DNA of 64,000 nucleotides from Planctomycetota bacterium (GCA_016220085.1 JACRIN010000038.1:84854-148853); one strand, 5' to 3'. Counted from the first letter of the stretch, positions 43,301 to 51,304 are shown. Translations and numbers: made by a program. The notes: generated by a model not told the origin, from the sequence alone.

Positions 43301-43487
43301 CGCCGCGTCGGTGCACGCGCTTTCGGATGCCGTCGGCGTCGCTCGGATCGATGTCACGTTGCCGGCAAGCGGCCTCGCTCACCCGGGTGCGTTGTGGTTC
43401 GTCGTGCGCAACGTCACCGCGCCGCTCAATCAGCCGAAGTGGTCCAAGGCGCTCGACACGCGCTCCTGGCGTTCGGTCGTCTGGTAA
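40305..43487 (+). CDS. YVTN-type beta-propeller / di-heme cytochrome c secreted protein (copy 2)
   Basis: 1,060 residues, co-linear with the preceding protein from CVHWD to the C-terminus. The signal peptide (MWSLLLLSLAAQ) has no lipobox, so this copy is probably periplasmic or released. Heme motifs are CASCH at 453-457 and CAGCH at 588-592. The TSP3-like calcium stretch is DRDMDMALDLDELAQGTDP, followed by the FN3-like domain. A tandem duplication with different anchoring suggests a lipid-anchored and a soluble partner of one electron-transfer pathway (inference). The 200-bp gap before it contains a direct repeat (CGGGCGGTGCGT twice, 31 bp apart) and no gene. The frame upstream of the ATG is not coding-like. 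Confidence 0.85.
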   Translation: MWSLLLLSLAAQSSTIQTSGAAQAPARESLLAYDDLSDRCVHWDAHLIQPLTLASGGFRLFALNQPGSRLVIFDPATLAKNAEIPLGPGAVSVIERGGTNELWITDCVTSSVTIVDLAALTITRSLRVGAEPHGIVFTPNGDRAYVACSAARTIDVISTATYQVVASIPIPVREPRALVHADGKAWVVPLVSGNDTAPMGTGTANGQVQNITSVEKLSSLGLPSLPDRDLLAIATQIDPAQDYWLSSETRTGLGTTLLNLHVRPGTTELWIPNTDALNSQSKGEASFIAGQVVSNRITVVDVATAAAPLVVDLDALAPAGVRCAQPTGLAFDPVRPRVYVCGYGSDLVAVLDLSGPTPTWAGKIDLPNKQVYPKFTGPRTACVDATGQYLYVLNKGDNSLSRVDLTTLPTALPFSVSAASPLTLGFEPLSGEERQGRNHFINARNSKSLTSSCASCHVDGRTDGLAWDLSLFLDAETTPKGSLSFPVDDKGPLVTQNTQRMAESGPYHWRGEKERIIDFNPAFIDLLERDVAGVPKHLGPDFRYLEHYIKRLAYHANPEQDFARGLSQLEMQGAVLFKTKPVFQGVSCAGCHQLPLGTSGEVTKSHVPGKFAQADVAQLRGLAEKFSSPLTIGGAFGKRTELGAGLSHGGAYASLRDLLLGPDPDDPNKQAFALTSDEANAIAAFLVVFDTGLAPSTAYQFTVDATTASGSGAQELDKLLIEARGGRCDVVARCGPTTVVGKTAWRSSLYDPAQDRFIWARAIAAPASPSALLGLALQGTPVTFLGVPRLMGRSMGIDRDMDMALDLDELAQGTDPEERDTDDDGLPDGYELKWGMDPLVAGGSSPDVQVPALLGTPRVIFATTNTIKFAFETDEVCRVQISYNGGIPVARLPLQNDFDFEFSATINELSPATVYAFDLEMLDPAGNLVHVPFTTSTRPRLFGDPAYVQDVVSVVATVGVDAVLQSTVTLRNGQVATAPGYDVEGSVLYVDATGAVTALAASVHALSDAVGVARIDVTLPASGLAHPGALWFVVRNVTAPLNQPKWSKALDTRSWRSVVW

Positions 43488-43490
43488 GCC

Positions 43491-43545
43491 GCGGCGGCGA
43501 CGCCGAGCCGACACCGCGCCGACACCGCGGCGACGCCGCGCCGAC
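43491..43545. repeat. Short GC tandem repeat (about 11 bp period)
   Basis: Four to five imperfect copies of CGCGCCGACAC-like units lie between the second propeller gene and the sigma-like gene. No coding potential. Confidence 0.5.
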
Positions 43546-43589
43546 AATGCGGCGGCCGAGCGCCCCGTCGCTTCGGCGGCGGCGAACCG

Positions 43590-43595
43590 TACACT
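43590..43595 (+). promoter_or_regulatory. Candidate -10 box TACACT
   Basis: TACACT ends 6 nt before the ATG at 43602, so the transcript would be leaderless. No -35 element is apparent; an extracytoplasmic-type promoter cannot be excluded. Confidence 0.4.
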
Positions 43596-43601
43596 CGGCG
43601 C

Positions 43602-44090
43602 ATGTCGCAGGAGACCGCGGGGGACGTGTTGGTGCGCTACCGGGCGCTGGCCGAGCGCGTGGCGACCGGCCTCGGCGCCGCGCACGCGAGCGCGGTGGTC
43701 GCCCGCGCGACCGCCGAGTTCGCGGCGGCGTCCGCCGGCGAGGACCCGCGCACGTTGCCGAGCCGCTTCTTGCGCAGGGTGATCGCGCTCGCCGGTTCGG
43801 CCCCGGATCAGCCGGCGGACGCTCTCCCCGATGCGCCGACGAGCGACGCGACGACGCTCTTCGGCGGCGACGTGTTCGGCCGCGCGCACGCACGTTGGCG
43901 CGCGCTCGAAGCGCACGTCGTCGCGTTGCCGGCAGCGGAGTTCGAGCTCTTCACCGCGCGTTTCCAAGCCCGCGCGCGGCACGCGGAGATCGCCGAGCGC
44001 CGCGGCGAACCCGCGCAAGCGGTCGCTTCGCGCGAGCGCGCGTTGCTCGAGCGCCTGCGTCGCGCTCGCGATGCGGGGGAGCGCGCGTGA
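43602..44090 (+). CDS. Degenerate ECF sigma-like protein (region 4 only)
   Basis: 162 residues. Residues 105-155 look like a sigma-70 region 4 helix-turn-helix: VVALPAAEFELFTARFQARA, then HAEIAERRGEPAQAVASRER and a closing LLERLRRARD. The N-terminal 90 residues do not show the usual region 2 motifs for -10 recognition and core binding. It is followed by a gene with an HxxxCxxC zinc-binding anti-sigma motif, overlapping as GTGA, which supports the sigma/anti-sigma reading. It may be a highly divergent ECF factor or a regulator derived from one. The tandem cytochrome genes just upstream may be its targets (inference only). Confidence 0.6.
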   Translation: MSQETAGDVLVRYRALAERVATGLGAAHASAVVARATAEFAAASAGEDPRTLPSRFLRRVIALAGSAPDQPADALPDAPTSDATTLFGGDVFGRAHARWRALEAHVVALPAAEFELFTARFQARARHAEIAERRGEPAQAVASRERALLERLRRARDAGERA

Positions 44091-44797
44091 GCTGCCTGAA
44101 TCCGCTGCACCAGCGCCTCTCGGGGCTCGCGCTCGGCGAACTCGAGCGCGAGCGCGCGTTGGAGCTCGTCGCTCACGTCGAAGCCTGCCCGAACTGCGCG
44201 CACGACCTCGATCTCTACGCCGACCTGGTGACGATCGGCGCGAGCCCGCTGCAGCGGCCGCTCGGTCGGCTCGCGCGTTGGCGCGCGCGCGCGCCGCGGA
44301 TGCTGTTCGTCGTCGTCGCGGGCTTCGCGCTGCTCGGCGTGCTCGATCAGTTGCTCGGGCCGTCGCGGAAGACGAGCTACGCGGAGCTCGCCGACCGCAG
44401 CGTGCCCGCCGCCACGCCGCACGACGACACCGCGCCGTTCGCCGACGAGTTCGCCGCCGCGCTCGAAGGGTGGGGCAGCGCGAACTTCGAGGAGCTCGAG
44501 CTGCGCCTCGATCGGTTCCTCGACCTGCACCCCGACCACGCGGAAGCTCGCCTGCATCGCGCGATCGCGCGGCGCGAGCTCGGCAAGCTCGTCGGCGCGC
44601 GCGCCGATCTGCGCACGCTGATCGACGGCACCCAAGGAAAGCTGCGCGACGACGCGCAATGGACGCTCGCGAACCTGGAGCTGCTCGCGGACGACCCGGC
44701 CGCGGCGCTCGCCGTGCTGAGCAACTTCGAAGGTGTCGAGGGCGACGCCGCGGCGAGGGCGGCGGACCTCGCGGAGCGCGTGCGCGCGCGGCGCTGA
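44087..44797 (+). CDS. Anti-sigma-factor-like membrane protein with zf-HC2 motif and TPR-like region
   Basis: 236 residues, GTG start overlapping the previous stop. His30, Cys34 and Cys37 form the HxxxCxxC motif of zinc-binding anti-sigma domains (HVEACPNC). A single membrane helix lies at about 72-90. Beyond it, residues about 120-236 form TPR-like helices (ELRLDRFLDLHPDHAEARLH, ARADLRTLIDGTQGKL) outside the cytoplasm. It should hold the upstream sigma-like protein at the membrane and release it in response to an envelope signal sensed by the TPR part. The 140-340 bp after it contain no other gene. Confidence 0.68.
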   Translation: MSCLNPLHQRLSGLALGELERERALELVAHVEACPNCAHDLDLYADLVTIGASPLQRPLGRLARWRARAPRMLFVVVAGFALLGVLDQLLGPSRKTSYAELADRSVPAATPHDDTAPFADEFAAALEGWGSANFEELELRLDRFLDLHPDHAEARLHRAIARRELGKLVGARADLRTLIDGTQGKLRDDAQWTLANLELLADDPAAALAVLSNFEGVEGDAAARAADLAERVRARR

Positions 44798-44936
44798 GAG
44801 CGTGAGACGAAATCGATCCCACGGTCCCCGGAGCCTCACGCATGACGTCCGCTCGCGGTCTCGAACCTCGAAACACTCGCTCGCGTGGCGCGAGGGCGCG
44901 ATTGGTTCACACTCCGAGCCGCAGCGAGGAGAAATC

Positions 44937-46532
44937 GTGAGACGCGCCGAACGACGAGCCTCCGACACGCCGCCCGAGCGCCGGCTCGACGGCCCGACGT
45001 CACGCACGCCGCCGGCAAGCGTGCGCTCACGCTCTTGCGCTCGCACGGACGGCGCCTCCCGGGAGCTCGACGCGCGCGACGCGTCCCGCGCGGCGCGCGG
45101 AGTCCCGACCGCCGACCGGCGCGCGTTCCACGTGCTTCGCGTGCTCGCCTGCGCGTGGCTCGCGCTCTGCGCGTCGTGCGGCGACGCGCCGCGGCGGCCG
45201 AACGTGCTCTTCGTCAGCATCGACACGCTGCGCGCGGACCGACTCGGCTGCTACGGCTACGAGCGCGCGACCAGCCCGGCGATCGACGCGTTCGCCGCCG
45301 AAGGCGTGCTTTTCGAGCAGTGCTTCGCGCACCACGGCGCGACGTGGCCCTCGCTCTCGTCGATCATGACCGGCAAGCACCCGTTGGTGCACGGCGTGCG
45401 CAAGAACGGCGACATGCTCGCGCCGACGCAGCGCACGCTCGCGGAGGAGCTGCTCTCGCGCGGCTACCAGACCGCCGCGTTCCTGACCAACATGATCGAG
45501 GCGCCGAACCGCGGCTTCGAGACCAAGTACGTGCCGCCGCTGCCGCTGGTCAGCGACGTGCAGTGGGATCGGCTCGCGACCGACGAAGCCGTGCGCTGGC
45601 TGACGACGCGCGACGACGCGCGGCCGTTCTTCGCGTGGGTCCATTTGATGCAGCCGCACAAGCCGTATCACCCGCCTCCGAAGCTCGCCAAGGTGTTCGA
45701 GCCCGACCTCCAGGGGCCGTGGCGGATCGACGACGAGCTGCTCGATCAAGTCACGCTCTCGGAGACCGAGCTCGCGCCGCAAGACCTCGCGCACATCCAA
45801 GCGCAGTACGACGCGCAGATCGTGTCGGTCGACGCGCTCGTGAAGGAACTGCTCGACGCGCTCGCGCGGAGCGGTCAGGCGGAGAACACGCTCGTCGTGT
45901 TCTTCAGCGACCACGGCGAGGAACTCTACGACCACCGCAAGTACTTCTTCCACTCGTGCTCGCTGTACGACGGCGTCCTGCGCATCGCGCTCGCGCTCCG
46001 GATGCCCGGACGGATCCCGGCGGGACGCCGCGTGTCGAAACAGGTCTCGCAGATCGACTTGACCGCGACGGTGTACGAGCTCTGCGACGTGCCGCTGCCC
46101 GCGGGTTTGCAGGGGCAGTCGCTCGCGCCGCTCTTCACCCGCGACGACGAGCCCCGCACGGAATTCTTCGTCGGCGAGTACGGCGAACTCGGCGAGCCCG
46201 CGCTCTGGACGGTGCGCGACGGACGTTGGAAGTACATCCACAACCCGCACGACGTGCGCCCGAACAACCCGCCGTTCTCGTCGAAGGCGAGCGGCGGTTT
46301 TCGCTACGAGGCTCGCGAGCTCTACGACACGCACGCCGACCCGCGCGAGCAGCGCAACCTCGCCGCCGAGCATCCCGAGGTCGTCGCGCGGCTACAGAAG
46401 GAGCTCGAGACGTGGCTCGCGGCGAACGAAGCGCTGCGCGGCACCGCGGGCGAGATGGACGCCGCGACGCGGGAGCGGATGAAGCAGCTCGGCTACATCG
46501 GCGACGAGACGTCGGGCGACGACGCGAAGTAG
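44937..46532 (+). CDS. Sulfatase-like alkaline-phosphatase-superfamily lipoprotein with Thr nucleophile
   Basis: 531 residues. It has the sulfatase fold: metal-binding VSIDTLRADRLGCYG, active-site GATWPSLSSIMTGKHP, and a second metal block FSDHGEELYDH. The residue aligned with the formylglycine Cys/Ser (C-x-P-S-R) is Thr136, and the Arg is Leu. It is therefore unlikely to be a formylglycine sulfatase and more likely a phosphodiesterase/phosphatase or transferase using Thr. A lipobox CASC follows a hydrophobic segment at residues about 66-82. The GTG at 44937 has an AGGAG site, but the first 65 residues look disordered; the GTG at 45132 would start right at the signal peptide. It ends convergently with a related enzyme gene. 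Confidence 0.75.
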   Translation: MRRAERRASDTPPERRLDGPTSRTPPASVRSRSCARTDGASRELDARDASRAARGVPTADRRAFHVLRVLACAWLALCASCGDAPRRPNVLFVSIDTLRADRLGCYGYERATSPAIDAFAAEGVLFEQCFAHHGATWPSLSSIMTGKHPLVHGVRKNGDMLAPTQRTLAEELLSRGYQTAAFLTNMIEAPNRGFETKYVPPLPLVSDVQWDRLATDEAVRWLTTRDDARPFFAWVHLMQPHKPYHPPPKLAKVFEPDLQGPWRIDDELLDQVTLSETELAPQDLAHIQAQYDAQIVSVDALVKELLDALARSGQAENTLVVFFSDHGEELYDHRKYFFHSCSLYDGVLRIALALRMPGRIPAGRRVSKQVSQIDLTATVYELCDVPLPAGLQGQSLAPLFTRDDEPRTEFFVGEYGELGEPALWTVRDGRWKYIHNPHDVRPNNPPFSSKASGGFRYEARELYDTHADPREQRNLAAEHPEVVARLQKELETWLAANEALRGTAGEMDAATRERMKQLGYIGDETSGDDAK

Positions 46533-46544
46533 ACCGACTACTTC
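46526..46544. terminator. Inverted repeat across two convergent stop codons
   Basis: GAAGTAG and CTACTTC are separated by ACCGA. The repeat contains the TAG stops of both facing genes. It may end transcription in both directions; no T-run. Confidence 0.4.
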
Positions 46545-47890
46545 CCCTGCAGGTAGCCCAACGACCGCAGCCGCTCGACGACGTTGTCCTTCGCGCCCGA
46601 GACCGCCGCGCGGTCCTCGGCGCTGATCGCCACGGTCGGTCGCGGCGACGTCTCGTACGTCGGGATCTCCGCCACCAGCGGGTTCGCGGCGAGATGCTCC
46701 GGCGTGAAGAGCCCGGTGTAGACGCGACCCTGCATGTCGGCTGCGCGCGGCAGGCCGAAAACGTGCAACAGAGTCGGCGTCAGATCGAACACGCTCGGGA
46801 TTTCGGCGTTCTCGTCGCCGCGCAGGTCGACGTGGCGCACGCCGGGTCCCGCGGCGACGAAGAGTCCGGGCAGCAGCGCGAACTCGTGGCCGCCCGAGCG
46901 CTCGTCCTCGCTCATGCCGGGCCGCATCTCCGCATGGAAGCCGTGGTCGGCCGCGACGAGGATCAGCGTGTCGGGATCCGCTTCGGCGACGATCTCGCCG
47001 ATCTTGCGATCGACCCAGCGATACGCGTTCGGGATCACCTCGCCGAGCGCATCGACGTCCTCCAGCGGCACGCGCCACTGCGGCTTGTCCTTCGGTCGGT
47101 AGTACTTCCACATGCGGTGCGACGAGACGTCGACGATGCCGCTGTAGACCGCGAGGAACGGCACGCGATCGCGCTTCCAGAACGCTTTCGCCGACTCGAA
47201 GAAGATCTGGTCGGAGAGCAACGCGGCGCGCGTGTCGAGGATCACGCGCTTTTGCATCGGCGTGCCGTAATCGTCGGGGAGCGCGCCGAAGAGCGCCTTC
47301 CCGGTCTCCGCCGCGCGCGCCTGTTCGGCCTGCACCAGCAGGTCGAGGTCCTTGCTCCAGCCCGGCGGATGCGTCTGCTTCGGCATGCCGACGTAAGCGC
47401 TGCCCTTCCACAGCCCGGCTTCGAGCACCGACAGCGACGAAACCATGAAGCCGTTGACGATCTCCGCGGGCCACGTGAGCCACCAACCGACGATGCCGAC
47501 GCGCACGTCGCGCTCGCCGAGCAGATCCCAGATCGCGCGCACCTTGCGGTCGTTCGAGAGCACGGGCTCGGGCCCGTGCTCGGTCGCGTTGACGAAGTCG
47601 GTGATGCCGTGGACTTCCTTCGGCTTGCCGGTCGCGATCGTCGTCCAGATCACCGGCGACAACGACGGTTGGAACGTCGCGAGGTTCGACGCGAATCCGC
47701 GGTCGACCAGCGCCTTCAGGTTGGGCATTTCGCCGCTCGCCATCAGCGGCCCGGCGATGTCCCAGGTCGCGCCGTCGACGCCGATGAAGAGCACCTTGGC
47801 GGGCCGGGTCTCGGGCGCGCCGTCGCAGGAAGCCGTCGCCGAGGCGAGCAGGCACAAGGAGAGGAATCGAAGGAGTCTCACACGTCGCAT
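46538..47890 (-). CDS. Type I phosphodiesterase/nucleotide-pyrophosphatase-like lipoprotein
   Basis: 450 residues. The signal peptide ends in a lipobox (TASC, about Cys22). The alkaline-phosphatase-superfamily core is clear: metal-binding VLFIGVDGATWD, a Thr-containing active site region with SPVIWTTIATGK, and AADHGFHAEM with Asp-His ligands towards the end. It should hydrolyse a phosphodiester or pyrophosphate bond in the envelope; the substrate is unknown. It ends with LRSLGYLQGK, and the convergent sulfatase-like protein with QLGYIGDE, a C-terminal signature such enzymes often share. The 400-bp region upstream holds a repeat array. Confidence 0.83.
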   Translation of the reverse strand: MRRVRLLRFLSLCLLASATASCDGAPETRPAKVLFIGVDGATWDIAGPLMASGEMPNLKALVDRGFASNLATFQPSLSPVIWTTIATGKPKEVHGITDFVNATEHGPEPVLSNDRKVRAIWDLLGERDVRVGIVGWWLTWPAEIVNGFMVSSLSVLEAGLWKGSAYVGMPKQTHPPGWSKDLDLLVQAEQARAAETGKALFGALPDDYGTPMQKRVILDTRAALLSDQIFFESAKAFWKRDRVPFLAVYSGIVDVSSHRMWKYYRPKDKPQWRVPLEDVDALGEVIPNAYRWVDRKIGEIVAEADPDTLILVAADHGFHAEMRPGMSEDERSGGHEFALLPGLFVAAGPGVRHVDLRGDENAEIPSVFDLTPTLLHVFGLPRAADMQGRVYTGLFTPEHLAANPLVAEIPTYETSPRPTVAISAEDRAAVSGAKDNVVERLRSLGYLQGK

Positions 47891-48096
47891 CTAGCGCACG
47901 CTCGCGCGCAGCGTCAAAGGCTTTTCGTCGTTGGCCCGAGTGGGGAGCCTCGCGCAGTCGCTGCGCGTGCGGTCGGCCGGAGCGCGCCGGAGGACGAAGC
48001 TCGGGCCTCGGACTTCCCCGAGGCGCCGGATTCGGTGTCGAGCGCTCGCCGGAGCGATGCTCCCGGAGCCCGAGGGCTGGCGAGCCCGAGTGAATA

Positions 48097-48224
48097 GGCG
48101 TCCGGGCTCTCGAGAGTCCGCGCAAGTGGGCGTCCACGCGCTCGAGAGCCCGAGCGCGCGGATGTCCAGGTGCTCGAGAGCCCCAGCGCGCGGAGGTTCG
48201 CGCTCTCAAGGCCCAGGGCGCGCG
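48097..48224. repeat. Four imperfect 30-35 bp tandem repeats
   Basis: Four units, each centred on GCTCGAGAGCCC-like sequence (the first has CTCTCGAGAGTCC, the last CTCTCAAGGCCC) and ending in GCGCGCGG. They lie within 400 bp of non-coding DNA (47891-48289), upstream of the pseudopilin gene. No spacer structure like CRISPR is present. Confidence 0.55.
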
Positions 48225-48289
48225 CAGTCGATACGCCATGCACTTCCCGCCAGAAGATCTTGCTCCGTCCTGACCTCGCCGACGTCCCG

Positions 48290-48853
48290 ATGCTCCACCG
48301 TACGAACCGACAGAGCGGCTTCTCGCTGATCGAACTGATCGCCGCGGTCGCGATCCTCCTCGTGCTCGCCGGCGTCGTCGTGCCCGCGATCGGCGGCAAG
48401 GTCGAGAAGGCCCGCCGGGTGCGCGCGATGACCGACCTGCGCCATGTCGCCGAGGCGTTCAACACCTACCGCGCCGACACCGGCACGTGGCCGGCCGACG
48501 GCGCGTTCGACCCGACGGTCACGACCAGCGTCGACTTCCTGCGCTTCACGTGCCTGTACACGGCGCCGACCGGCATCGCGAACTGGAACGGGCCGTACAT
48601 GACCGACGGCTACGCGAACGGCACGACGATGCAGGCGGCGTACTCGTCGTCGGGCACCACCGGCGGCTTGCTCGACCCGTGGGGGCATCCGTACGTCGTG
48701 CACTTTTTCGCGCGCGGCTACAACTCGAGCCAAGGCGCGATCGTGCTCGCGAGCAAGGGCGCCGACGGAACGGCGGACGCGACGGCGACGCAGCTCTGGG
48801 GCGGTCAGTTGGCCGACGACGACCTCGTGATGATGGTCACGCGCAAGCTCTGA
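48290..48853 (+). CDS. Type II/IV pseudopilin (GspG-like)
   Basis: 187 residues. The prepilin peptidase site is Gly10 followed by FSLIE, with Glu at +5 and a 20-residue hydrophobic helix. The rest matches GspG-like major pseudopilins: KARRVRAMTDLRHVAEAFNTYRADTGTWP, then LLDPWGHPYVV and a Gly/Ser-rich C-terminus with GADG. It should assemble into a short periplasmic pilus for secretion or serve as a planctomycetal surface protein. No other secretion gene is adjacent, so it is an orphan. It ends 9 nt from the convergent acyl-CoA dehydrogenase gene; a 5-bp stem spans both stops. Confidence 0.82.
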   Translation: MLHRTNRQSGFSLIELIAAVAILLVLAGVVVPAIGGKVEKARRVRAMTDLRHVAEAFNTYRADTGTWPADGAFDPTVTTSVDFLRFTCLYTAPTGIANWNGPYMTDGYANGTTMQAAYSSSGTTGGLLDPWGHPYVVHFFARGYNSSQGAIVLASKGADGTADATATQLWGGQLADDDLVMMVTRKL

Positions 48854-48862
48854 GCGACGAGC

Positions 48863-51304
48863 TCAACCCCGGCGCGCCGCGTACTCCTCCGGCGTGAACG
48901 CGTCGACGGCGACCGCGTCGGCGCGCGAGCGTTCGGCGCGCTCGACCAGCGCGCGCTCCTCGGCGGTGACGATGCCCGCGGCGACCGCGGCGTCGAGCAG
49001 CTCGGTCGAGCCCTGCGCGGCGAGCTTCTTCTGCCGCGCCGCGTCCTTGAGCTTCGCGCGCGCGCCCGCGGCGGCGACGACGTCGGCGAGCGCCGCGTCG
49101 AGTCGGCCGAGCCCGGGATCGCTCGACGGAGGCGAGAAGATGCCCGCGGTCAGTGACACGCGCTCCGGCCGATCGTCGAGCAAGCCGCGCGCGACCTCCG
49201 ATTGACGGCGATCGCTCGGCCCGTGCTCGCAGCGTCCGAACGGCAACACCAGCCCGCGCACCAGCCACGCCGCCGGACGATTCGGGAGGTTGTGCAAGAA
49301 CTCGTCGAGCGCGCGCTCGGTGCGCTCGAGCGCGAATTCCGCCGCCCAACGCATGCACGCGGTCTCGCGATCGGGCGAACCGGCGTCGTAGTAGCGCTTG
49401 AGCACCGCGGAACCGAGGTAGAGGTGCGCGAGCGCGTCCGCGAGCCGTCCGCAGAGGTTCTCCTTGCGCTTGAGCTGGCCGCCGAGCGTCGCCATCGCGA
49501 AGTCCGCGCAGAGCGAGAACCCCGACGACAGCCGCTCCAGCCTCGCGTAGTACGGTCGCGCCGCGCCCGACACCGGCGCGCCGACCGCGTGGCGGCCGCC
49601 GACCGAGAAGAGCAGCGAGCGGGCGCCGTTCTTGAAGACCAGATTGACGTGCCCGAAAAACGCTTCGTCGAACGTGACGACGTTGCGCTCGTCGACCGCG
49701 CGCATCTCGGTCTGAACGAACGGGTGGCAGCGGATCGCGCCCTGGCCGAACACGATCATCGTGCGCGTCAGGATGTTCGCGCCCTCGACGGTGATGCCGA
49801 TCGGGATCGCCGCGTACGCGTTGCCGAGCACGTTGCGCGGGCCGAGACAGATGCCGTTGCCGCCGAGGACGTCCATCGCGTCGTTGATGACGCTGCGCAT
49901 GGCTTCGGTCGCGTAGGCCTTCATGATCGCGGTGACCACCGAAGGCTTCTCGCCCGCGTCGATCGCGCCGAGCGTCAACTTGCGCCCCGAGTCGATCAAG
50001 TACGTCAGGCCGCCGATGCGCGCGAGCTTCTCCTCGACGCCCTCGAACCTGCCGATCTGCATGCCGAACTGCTCGCGCACGCTCGCGTGCGAGCCGACGA
50101 CGCGCGCGGCGAGCTGCGACGCACCGACCGACAGCGCCGGCAACGACACGCCGCGCCCGGCTGACAGGCACTGCATCAGCATCCGCCAGCCGTGCCCCGC
50201 GCGCTTCGGTCCGCCGATGATGAAATCGAGCGGCACGAACACGCCGTGGCCTTCGGTCGGACCGTTCATGAACGGCACGCCGAGCGGATCGTGGCGTTTG
50301 CCGATCTCGACCCCGGGCGTGGTCGCCGGGATCAGCGCGCACGTGATGCCGAGCTCGGGCTCGCTGCCGAGCAACCGGTCAGGATCGCGCAGCTTGAACG
50401 CGAGGCCGAGCACGGTCGCCATCGGCGCGAGCGTGATGTAGCGTTTCGACCAATCGAGACGCATGCCGAGCACCTCGCGGCCCTCGAACGTGCCGCGGCA
50501 GACGACGCCGGAGCTCGTGATCGACGCCGCGTCGCTGCCCGCGCCCGGCTCGGTCAACGCGAAGCACGGGACTTCGGTGCCGTTCGCGAGGCGCGGCAGC
50601 CAGAAATTCTTCTGCTCGTCGGTGCCGTAGTGCAGCAGGAGCTCGGCGGGGCCGAGCGAGTTCGGCACCATCACGCTGACCGCGGCGGTGACGCTGCGGC
50701 TGGAGAGCTTGACGATCACCGCCGAGTTCGCGGCGGCGCTGAAGCCGAGGCCGCCGTAGCTCTTCGGGATGATCATCCCCATGAAGCCCTTGGAGCGCAG
50801 GAACTGCCACGCTTTCTCCGACAGGTCGCCGCGCGTGGCGATCTCGTGCTCGGGGCACATCGCCGCGAGCTCGTGAGCCGGCCCGTCGACGAACAAGCGT
50901 TCCTCGGAGCTCAGCGCGGCGACTTGGAAGTCGATCAGGCGCTTCCAACGCGGCGAGCCCGAGAAGAGCTCGGCATCCCACCAGACGGTGCCCGCGTCGA
51001 GCGCCGCGCGCTCGGTCTCGCTCATCTTCGGCAGCGCGCCGGACACCAGCTTCATCGCGAAGCCGCTGATCACCAGTCGACGCACCGGACGGACGCCGAA
51101 GAGCAACGCGAAGAACGCGAACGTGCCGGCGACGATCCAGAACGGAGTCGGCGGTGCGCCGAGCTTCCACTTCCACCACGCGATCACGATCGCACCGCCG
51201 AGCACCCAACCGAACCAACCTCGGCCGAGCGCGGTCAGGGCAACGATGACCAGCAGAGCGAGGACGATGACGAGCGCGAAGATCATGCTTGTTGGCCGTC
51301 GCAA
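48863..51304 (-). CDS. fadE: Membrane-bound acyl-CoA dehydrogenase (FadE type)
   Basis: 813 residues, the length of E. coli FadE (814). Two N-terminal membrane helices (about 8-28 and 33-72) precede the acyl-CoA dehydrogenase core: RSKGFMGMIIPKSYGGLGFS, FALTEPGAGSDAASI, then GVPFMNGPTEGHGVFVPL. The C-terminal domain of the FadE family (DUF1974-like, from about 540) includes LPNRPAAWLVRGLVLPFGRC. It should catalyse the first, FAD-dependent step of beta-oxidation at the membrane. The start is a TTG with GGAGG about 8 nt upstream; an ATG at 51286 is the alternative. No other fad gene is nearby. Confidence 0.92.
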   Translation of the reverse strand: MRRPTSMIFALVIVLALLVIVALTALGRGWFGWVLGGAIVIAWWKWKLGAPPTPFWIVAGTFAFFALLFGVRPVRRLVISGFAMKLVSGALPKMSETERAALDAGTVWWDAELFSGSPRWKRLIDFQVAALSSEERLFVDGPAHELAAMCPEHEIATRGDLSEKAWQFLRSKGFMGMIIPKSYGGLGFSAAANSAVIVKLSSRSVTAAVSVMVPNSLGPAELLLHYGTDEQKNFWLPRLANGTEVPCFALTEPGAGSDAASITSSGVVCRGTFEGREVLGMRLDWSKRYITLAPMATVLGLAFKLRDPDRLLGSEPELGITCALIPATTPGVEIGKRHDPLGVPFMNGPTEGHGVFVPLDFIIGGPKRAGHGWRMLMQCLSAGRGVSLPALSVGASQLAARVVGSHASVREQFGMQIGRFEGVEEKLARIGGLTYLIDSGRKLTLGAIDAGEKPSVVTAIMKAYATEAMRSVINDAMDVLGGNGICLGPRNVLGNAYAAIPIGITVEGANILTRTMIVFGQGAIRCHPFVQTEMRAVDERNVVTFDEAFFGHVNLVFKNGARSLLFSVGGRHAVGAPVSGAARPYYARLERLSSGFSLCADFAMATLGGQLKRKENLCGRLADALAHLYLGSAVLKRYYDAGSPDRETACMRWAAEFALERTERALDEFLHNLPNRPAAWLVRGLVLPFGRCEHGPSDRRQSEVARGLLDDRPERVSLTAGIFSPPSSDPGLGRLDAALADVVAAAGARAKLKDAARQKKLAAQGSTELLDAAVAAGIVTAEERALVERAERSRADAVAVDAFTPEEYAARRG

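Noticed and set aside
40080..43487. C-terminal aromatic residue as outer-membrane beta-barrel signal on both propeller proteins (SIAW, SVVW)
   Set aside because: The proteins are propeller/cytochrome/FN3 mosaics, and one is a lipoprotein. A terminal Trp alone is not evidence for a barrel.
48097..48224. CRISPR array
   Set aside because: Units are imperfect and nearly adjacent without unique spacers, and no cas gene is present.
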